The position numbers were made by a program, and so were the translations under genes. From contig JBDKSB010000012.1 in the NCBI GenBank assembly GCA_039683095.1, positions 714,293-778,292 on the forward strand: DNA of 64,000 nt, read 5' to 3'. Position 1 is the first letter of the stretch; every line of letters begins with the position of its first letter. Below are positions 57,761 through 64,000 of the stretch, one piece after another. Below the pieces are notes generated by a model. It was given only the letters and a program-made list of their open reading frames with translations, made no database searches and had not been told where the DNA came from. The DNA is from Acidobacteriota bacterium (GTDB taxonomy: Bacteria; Acidobacteriota; Aminicenantia; Aminicenantales; Saccharicenantaceae).

Positions 57761-59227
57761 ATGGCGGATCAACCAGAAAAAGCGACCGTTCCGAACCCCC
57801 CGGCCGGCTCCCCGTCTCCGATCAACGCCGCCGGGAAGCGGCCCTCGTTCGGCGTCGCCCTCATCCCGCTCGCCGCCATGGCCCTGCTCCTCGGCGTCGG
57901 CTACGGAGTTTACAGGATCAAGGCCCAGATCCTGCTGGTCGCGGCGGCCGCGATCTCGGCCCTCCTCGGCCTGGTCCTCGGCTTCAAGTGGAAGGACATG
58001 GAGCGGGGCATCGTCGAAAGCATCCACAAGGCCCTGCCGGCCATCCTGATCATGCTCTCGGTCGGGCTGCTCGTCGGCTCCTGGATGGCCAGCGGCACCA
58101 TCCCCATGGTCATCTACTACGGGCTCAAGCTCATCTCGCCGAAGTTCTTCCTGGCCACGGCCTGCCTCGTCTCGTCCGTCGTCTCCCTCGCCTGCGGCAC
58201 GTCGTGGGGCACGATCGGAACGATCGGCGTGGCCTTCATCGGCATCGCCATGGGCCTCGGCATCCCGCTCGGCCCGGCGGCCGGGGCGGTCGTGGCCGGG
58301 GCCTACTTCGGGGACAAGATGTCGCCGCTCTCCGACATCCCCAACCTGGCCACGGTCATCTCCGGGTCGAACCTGTTCGACCACATCAAGCACATGATCC
58401 CCTCGGCCGGGCCGGCCTGGCTGGCCGGGCTGGCGCTCTATTCGATCGCCGGCCTGAAGTACGGCGCGGCCTCGGCCCGGTCGGAGACGCTGGACCTGAT
58501 CCTGTCGACGCTCAGGGCCAACTTCCGCTTCAACCTCCTCCTGCTCCTGCCCATGGCCGTCATCTTCTATTTCGCCATCGCCAAGAAGCCGACCATCCCG
58601 GCCATGGTCCTGTCGTCGCTCACGGCCGCCGTCCTGGCCGTCGTCGTCCAGAAGATCCCGCTGACGGTCGTGGCCACGGCCATGAACACGGGCCTGCCCC
58701 CCCGGACGGGCGTCGAGGTCGTGGACAAGCTCCTGACCAAGGGCGGCATGATGAGCATGATGGAGACCCAGCTCATCGCCTTCACCGCCTTCGCCTACGG
58801 CGGCATCATGCAGGCCACGGGCTGCCTGGCCGCGATCCTGGACCGGGTCATGGGCTTCACCCGGCACGTCTGGAGCCTGGTCCTGACCACGATCGGCGCG
58901 GCCGTCCTCTCGGCCCTGATCACCGGCAGCTCTTACCTGTCGATGATCCTGCCGGCCGACCTGCTGGCGCCCGTCTTTAAAAAGAAGGGCCTGGCGGCCA
59001 AGAACCTGTCCCGCATCATCGAGGAGAGCGGCGGCATCATCGTGCCGCTCATCCCCTGGAGCATGGCCGGCGTCTACATCACGGGCACCCTGGGCGTCTC
59101 GACCTTCTCATATCTGCCCTGGGCCTTCATGAACTACCTCTCGGTCGGGATGCTAATCCTCTTCGGGTTCACCGGCTGGACGATGGCCCCGCGCAAGCGG
59201 GAGGACGAGACGCAGGCCGGGAGCTAG
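57761..59227 (+). CDS. NhaC-family Na+/H+ antiporter
   Basis: The 488-residue membrane protein has about 11-12 helices and NhaC-family segments: SWGTIGTIGVAFIGIA, AGAVVAGAYFGDKMSPLSD (shown by GAYFGDKMSPLSD) and GSSYLSMILPADLLAP. Members exchange sodium or amino-acid-type solutes (malate/lactate, arginine/ornithine-like) for protons. The N-terminus has a polar tail before the first helix. ATG 57761 is used for its ribosome site AAGGAG; ATG 57725 precedes that site. Confidence 0.9.
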   Translation: MADQPEKATVPNPPAGSPSPINAAGKRPSFGVALIPLAAMALLLGVGYGVYRIKAQILLVAAAAISALLGLVLGFKWKDMERGIVESIHKALPAILIMLSVGLLVGSWMASGTIPMVIYYGLKLISPKFFLATACLVSSVVSLACGTSWGTIGTIGVAFIGIAMGLGIPLGPAAGAVVAGAYFGDKMSPLSDIPNLATVISGSNLFDHIKHMIPSAGPAWLAGLALYSIAGLKYGAASARSETLDLILSTLRANFRFNLLLLLPMAVIFYFAIAKKPTIPAMVLSSLTAAVLAVVVQKIPLTVVATAMNTGLPPRTGVEVVDKLLTKGGMMSMMETQLIAFTAFAYGGIMQATGCLAAILDRVMGFTRHVWSLVLTTIGAAVLSALITGSSYLSMILPADLLAPVFKKKGLAAKNLSRIIEESGGIIVPLIPWSMAGVYITGTLGVSTFSYLPWAFMNYLSVGMLILFGFTGWTMAPRKREDETQAGS

Positions 59228-59256
59228 CTCCGGAACCGGAGGCCGAGCCCGCCCCC

Positions 59257-59553
59257 CTAAGTTCCTTCGTCGTCCTCCCCTTTTTCGGCCTTCTCCAGGG
59301 CTTTCTTGAACAGCTCGTCGGCCTGGTCGTGCTTTTCTTTCTGGAGCTCGAAGGTCGCGTCGAACTTGCGGTCGAACTCGCTCTGCCGCTTGTGCTCCTT
59401 GACCAGGAAGTCGTCGAGCGAGCCCTTGGCCTTCTTGGCCTTCTCGGAGCGCAGAACGGACCGCGTCTCCCCGTCGACCCAGAGGGTGGCGCCGCAGCAG
59501 GGGCAGACGACCGAAAAGACGTGCTTCCCGTCCTTCTGTTGAGGATCCGCCAT
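59257..59553 (-). CDS. Small zinc-ribbon protein with charged coiled-coil tail
   Basis: The 98-residue protein has one N-terminal CPCC zinc-knuckle-like element (SVVCPCCGATLWVDGET) and a long lysine/glutamate-rich helix (about 35-95). I do not recognise a named family; similar short proteins are usually annotated hypothetical. The ATG at 59553 is preferred because the 12 codons upstream to the next ATG overlap the end of the sigma-54 activator gene. A promoter candidate (59560-59589) places the transcription start at the ATG itself. Confidence 0.7.
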   Translation of the reverse strand: MADPQQKDGKHVFSVVCPCCGATLWVDGETRSVLRSEKAKKAKGSLDDFLVKEHKRQSEFDRKFDATFELQKEKHDQADELFKKALEKAEKGEDDEGT

Positions 59554-59559
59554 GACGCG

Positions 59560-59585
59560 AATGTAGCATAAGGGCCGCCTCCCCA

Positions 59586-59589
<4 letters not shown>
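59560..59589 (-). promoter_or_regulatory. Candidate leaderless promoter of the zinc-ribbon gene
   Basis: Minus strand TTGATG (59584-59589), 18 bases, TACATT (59560-59565). The ATG at 59553 starts seven bases after the -10 box. The -35 box overlaps the end of the upstream activator gene. Confidence 0.4.
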
Positions 59590-61039
<1,450 letters not shown>

Positions 61040-61040
<1 letters not shown>

Positions 61041-61069
61041 TGCGCCCCGTCCGCGGAATCCCCTAGAAT
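61040..61069 (+). promoter_or_regulatory. Candidate promoter of the secreted TIM-barrel-like gene
   Basis: TTGCGC (61040-61045), 18 bases, TAGAAT (61064-61069). The leader is about 36 bases with ribosome site AAGGAGGAG just before the ATG at 61113. Confidence 0.5.
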
Positions 61070-61112
61070 AAAGCCTCGCCGTCCCGGACGGACCCCCGGC
61101 AAGGAGGAGCAG

Positions 61113-63509
61113 ATGTCAAGACGCGCGGCCGTCCTGGGTCTCCTGGGAATTCTGGCTCTCATCGCCTTTCCGGCCGCCGGGCCGTGCGCCGGCGCGGCGC
61201 CGACGGTGGCCAACGTCCTTAAAAAGGTCCGGCTCCTGGCCGTGCCGGCGAACGGCCGGCCGGTCGACCGGACGGTAGCCGAGGAGATGCGGGTCTGTTG
61301 GGCCGATCGGGCGGAGATCCGGCCCGTCGGACCGGACAAGGGGCCGGCGTCAGAGGCCGGCGTCTTCCGCATCGCTGTCGCCGGCGAAGGCTTGGCCGAC
61401 GGGCCGGGCGCCGAAGCCCTCCGGAACGCCGGGGGGAAGAGCTGGATGTACTTCCGGCTTGGCCCGGACGGCTCGGGCGAGCTCGTCTCTTCGGCGCCCC
61501 ATCTCCTCTACGCCCTCTTCCGGATGGTCGACGACGACTGGCACGGGCTCGAAGCCAAGGAGTTCGAGAAAGGGCGGCTCGTTTGGACCCGCTTCTCGCG
61601 CCTCGAGGGCGGCGACAACTACCTGGCCAACCCGAAGCGCGCGGCCGCCGGCTACGACGCCGAGGCCTCGGTCCGCGAGCTGGCCCGGCTGGGGTTCAGC
61701 CACGTCCCCGTCAACGCCCTGGCCAAGGACATGCCGGCCGAGCAGGGGCCGCCCGGCGAGATCTACTACCGTTTCTATTATTTCAGCCCCGACCTCGACC
61801 AGTTCGTCGAGACCCCGCTCAACGCCGGGGCCTACTCCCCCGAATATCTCGAGGCCAACCTGGCCCTCCTCAAGGAGAACGCCAGGCTGGCCGTGAAATA
61901 CGGCCTGACCCCCGGCCTCAATATCAGCTCGCCGCGCTCGGTCCCCGACGCCGTCCTGGAGAGATACCCCTACCTGCGCGGCGCCCGCGTCGACCATCCC
62001 TTCCGGAGCTACCGGCCCCGCTACACACTGACCCTGTCGCATCCGGCGGTCCGCTGGCATTACGCCGAGCTCGTGCGCCGGCTGATGAAGGAAGTGCCCG
62101 AGCTGGGGTACATCTATCTCTGGACAAACGACAGCGGCTCGGGCTTCGAGTACACGGCCAGCCTCTACGCCGGGCGCAACGGCGGGGCCTATCTCGTCCG
62201 GGAATGGAAATCGCACGAGTCGATCGCCCGGGCGGCGGCCGAGAACGTCCTGCGCTACTTCCGGGTCCTGCGGGACGCCGCCGCCGAGACCCGTCCCGAT
62301 TTCCGGCTGCTTTTCAACCTCTTCTCCTTCTCGAACGAGGAAGCGTTCATCCTCGACGGCCTGACCCCGGGGCTCGACCTCTGGGTCGCGCCGAAGGAGC
62401 TCGACGATTCGCCCCGGGGCCGGCGACTCAAGGCCCTGCCGGCCAAGGGCAGCGAGATCTTCACCACGACGCGCCTCCAGAACAACTACCTTCTCGGCAT
62501 CCCTTCCCCGTGGCTGGCCGCCGAGGAGGTGCGCGGTCTCCAGGCCGCGGGCTTCGACAAGGCCCAGGTCACGGTCGACCCGCAGCCGCTCGCGCCCTAC
62601 GACGTCAACCGGGAGGTCCTGCGGGCCATCAACTTCGATCCGGCCGCGGACGTCGACGCCGTCGTCGCCGCGACCGCGGCGCGCTGGGCCGATCCGCCGG
62701 CCGACGCGGCGCTGGTCAAGGCCTGGCGGCTCTGCGACGCGGCCGTCCGGGGCTTCCCGCCGATCATGCTCTACGGCGACAACAACTGGAGCTTCCCCTG
62801 GTACCGGCTGCTCGTCCGGCCGTTCGCCCCGGACATCGGCAAGATCCCCGAGGCCGAGCGGGCCTATTACGAGAAGTTCATGACCGTGACCTTCAACAAT
62901 CCCAACCTCGTCGACCTGGGCATGGACATCCTTTGGACGCTCATGACGACCGCCCAGGCCGATGCGGCCGTGGCCCAGGCCGACCGGGCGACGTGGCCGC
63001 CGCTCGACGAGGCCATCGCCGTTCTGGGCGCGGCCATCGATCGCGTGCCCGACGGGGTCCGGATCGAGCCGGACGGCCGCCGGCGTTATAGCGGCGACGT
63101 GGAAGTCCTGGTCGATCAGCTCGACCGGCTCCGGGCCCTGCGCTGCTATTTCCGGACCCTGCGCAACACGGCCGCCTGGGTGGCCGGCGTCCACGGCTAT
63201 CTCGAGGCCAAGGACCCGGCCGAAAAGGCCCGCCGCCGGACCGCCGTGCGGGCCATGGTCGACGACGAGATCCGGAACGCCGCGGACCTGGCCGCGCTCT
63301 TCGAGACCTCGAAGGTCCGGTTCATGCCCATCGACCCGACGGGCGAGACCTTCAACATGTACGGCCCGAACCTGGCCGAGCTCATCCGGAAGAAGATCGC
63401 CCTGATGAAGGAACACCGGGACGACGAGCCCCGGATCGATCCCGACTTCATGTGGCGGATGCCGCCGGACTCCGGCCTCGACCCCAAGGCCTATCTGAAA
63501 TACCGTTGA
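61113..63509 (+). CDS. Secreted TIM-barrel-like protein of unknown function (glycoside-hydrolase-like)
   Basis: The 798-residue protein has a signal peptide (RRAAVLGLLGILALIAFPA). The N-terminal part (about 35-150) resembles the non-catalytic alpha/beta domain that precedes many GH20/GH67-type barrels (LVSSAPHLLYALFRMVDD). The central part has barrel-like strands: GFSHVPVNAL, YGLTPGLNIS, ELGYIYLWTNDSGSG and DFRLLFNLFSF. The acidic WTNDSGSGFEY loop could be catalytic. I cannot assign a CAZy family from sequence by eye. It sits divergently from a GAF-type sigma-54 activator, which may control it. Confidence 0.6.
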   Translation: MSRRAAVLGLLGILALIAFPAAGPCAGAAPTVANVLKKVRLLAVPANGRPVDRTVAEEMRVCWADRAEIRPVGPDKGPASEAGVFRIAVAGEGLADGPGAEALRNAGGKSWMYFRLGPDGSGELVSSAPHLLYALFRMVDDDWHGLEAKEFEKGRLVWTRFSRLEGGDNYLANPKRAAAGYDAEASVRELARLGFSHVPVNALAKDMPAEQGPPGEIYYRFYYFSPDLDQFVETPLNAGAYSPEYLEANLALLKENARLAVKYGLTPGLNISSPRSVPDAVLERYPYLRGARVDHPFRSYRPRYTLTLSHPAVRWHYAELVRRLMKEVPELGYIYLWTNDSGSGFEYTASLYAGRNGGAYLVREWKSHESIARAAAENVLRYFRVLRDAAAETRPDFRLLFNLFSFSNEEAFILDGLTPGLDLWVAPKELDDSPRGRRLKALPAKGSEIFTTTRLQNNYLLGIPSPWLAAEEVRGLQAAGFDKAQVTVDPQPLAPYDVNREVLRAINFDPAADVDAVVAATAARWADPPADAALVKAWRLCDAAVRGFPPIMLYGDNNWSFPWYRLLVRPFAPDIGKIPEAERAYYEKFMTVTFNNPNLVDLGMDILWTLMTTAQADAAVAQADRATWPPLDEAIAVLGAAIDRVPDGVRIEPDGRRRYSGDVEVLVDQLDRLRALRCYFRTLRNTAAWVAGVHGYLEAKDPAEKARRRTAVRAMVDDEIRNAADLAALFETSKVRFMPIDPTGETFNMYGPNLAELIRKKIALMKEHRDDEPRIDPDFMWRMPPDSGLDPKAYLKYR

Positions 63510-63511
63510 GA

Positions 63512-63525
63512 AGGGGGCGCCCCCT
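63512..63525 (+). terminator. Perfect GC palindrome after the TIM-barrel-like gene
   Basis: AGGGGGC followed by GCCCCCT, a 14-base self-complementary sequence two bases after the stop, with a short pyrimidine tail (CCTTTC). It may act as a weak terminator. The rest of the 194-base gap to 63704 holds an imperfect inverted repeat (63619-63627 / 63641-63649) and no convincing gene. Confidence 0.4.
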
Positions 63526-63703
63526 CCTTTCACCGGATCTCGGACGGCACCTTCAGCTCGGGCGAGACCGTCCGCAGGAGATAAGGGCAGTGCCCGGGAA
63601 AGCGGTGCGGCGCTGCGGGATCTCATCCAGACCTCCTCATGACGAGATCAAAGCCTGCTTGACGGTCCCGGACAAAAGGACGGGGACGTTTGCGGCCGGG
63701 CCC

Positions 63704-64000
63704 TCAGGGCAGGATGGGGATCCGGGCGGCGTAAGCTTCCACCTTCTCCTGCCAGCCCTCCTCGAGGGGCCCCTTGATGCCCATCACCATGACCTTGCCC
63801 TCGGCCACCCCGGCCAGTCCTTTGCCCTGCAGGAGGCCGCGCATGATCGGGATGACGCGCTGCAGCCGGGCCAGCTCCTCCTCGTTGGGCGGCCGCCCGG
63901 TCTCCTTTTCGGGCTTGGGCGCGCCTTCCGTGGTCAGGATGGCGTACTTCGTCCCGGCCGGCAGCCGGAGCTTCTTCAAGAACCGGCGCATGCGCCCGAT
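63704..64000 (-). CDS. Flavodoxin-like protein (partial, N-terminus off the window)
   Basis: The frame is open to the window edge; 99 residues are visible. The C-terminal pattern fits flavodoxin-fold proteins: a helix plus strand (MRRFLKKL, then GTKYAILTTEG), a linker rich in glycine and lysine, and the ending VMGIKGPLEEGWQEKVEAYA, which resembles the kGPLxeGe helix of these proteins. The FMN-binding N-terminal loop lies outside the window. An internal ATG at 63991 is unlikely to be the start because it would remove the flavin site. Confidence 0.6.
   Translation of the reverse strand: MGRMRRFLKKLRLPAGTKYAILTTEGAPKPEKETGRPPNEEELARLQRVIPIMRGLLQGKGLAGVAEGKVMVMGIKGPLEEGWQEKVEAYAARIPILP

Noticed and set aside
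63533-63622. A 30-codon minus-strand tail (ending PELKVPSEIR) that looks like the end of a broken gene
   Set aside because: It is preceded in frame by a stop, has no start codon or recognised family, and is too short to support a pseudogene call.

Overview
The window comes from a strongly GC-rich, Gram-negative-type (diderm) bacterium. It carries a type IV pilus/secretin operon, an MCE-type lipid transport operon and several lipoproteins. Gene content points to an anaerobic or fermentative peptide and amino-acid user: a tungsten-type aldehyde:ferredoxin oxidoreductase, a NuoE/F/G + NfnA/B electron-transfer operon, OPT and POT peptide transporters, M1-, M29- and IadA-type peptidases, a MalY-type lyase and an APC amino-acid permease. 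This mix would fit an uncultured Acidobacteriota/Aminicenantota-like lineage, but that is inference: no rRNA gene or other taxonomic marker was used. I saw no tRNA, rRNA, CRISPR array, prophage or transposase gene. No gene-free stretch exceeds 300 bases.

Layout. 1-3295 (-): class II aldolase (cut by the window edge), aldehyde ferredoxin oxidoreductase, MoaD-like protein, THEP1-like NTPase. 3324-10790 (-): pilC-pilB-pilM-pilN-pilO-pilP-pilQ with one strong promoter. 10956-15510 (+): a small secreted protein, a PDZ/multi-TM histidine kinase and an NtrC-type regulator. 15507-19565 (-): M1-like metallopeptidase, thiamine-binding-like protein, SAM decarboxylase, Lrp regulator. 19720-21132 (+): glutamine synthetase, divergent from the Lrp gene across an AT-rich regulatory island. 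21184-29890 (+): five-gene NuoEFG/NfnAB operon plus an amidohydrolase lipoprotein. 30043-35167 (+): ABM protein, M50 protease-scpA-scpB, rpsA-HU-HIT. 35172-41473 (+): PpiD/SurA-like chaperone, OPT transporter, M29-like aminopeptidase, MalY-like lyase. 41581-47414 (+): a 1022-residue kinase/M23/aminotransferase fusion, APC permease, URO-D-like protein. 47539-50938 (-): MCE operon. 51060-52139 (+): second URO-D-like protein. 52262-56387 (-): POT transporter, HerA-like ATPase, acyltransferase-like protein. 56515-59227 (+): isoaspartyl dipeptidase and NhaC-type antiporter. 59257-61040 (-): zinc-ribbon protein and GAF-type sigma-54 activator. 61113-63509 (+): secreted TIM-barrel-like protein of unknown function. 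63704-64000 (-): flavodoxin-like fragment.

How it may work together (inference). Exported peptidases and OPT/POT/APC transporters feed amino acids into the cell. Oxidative steps (for example AOR) deliver reduced ferredoxin, and the NuoEFG-NfnAB proteins could rebalance ferredoxin, NADH and NADPH. Nitrogen assimilation is represented by the Lrp/glutamine synthetase pair.

The most unusual items are the NuoEFG-NfnAB operon with a shortened molybdopterin subunit, the kinase-M23-aminotransferase fusion, the secretin with an extra C-terminal cohesin-like domain, a family of palindromic intergenic repeats, and a recurring promoter layout that puts the predicted transcription start at or within a few bases of the start codon.
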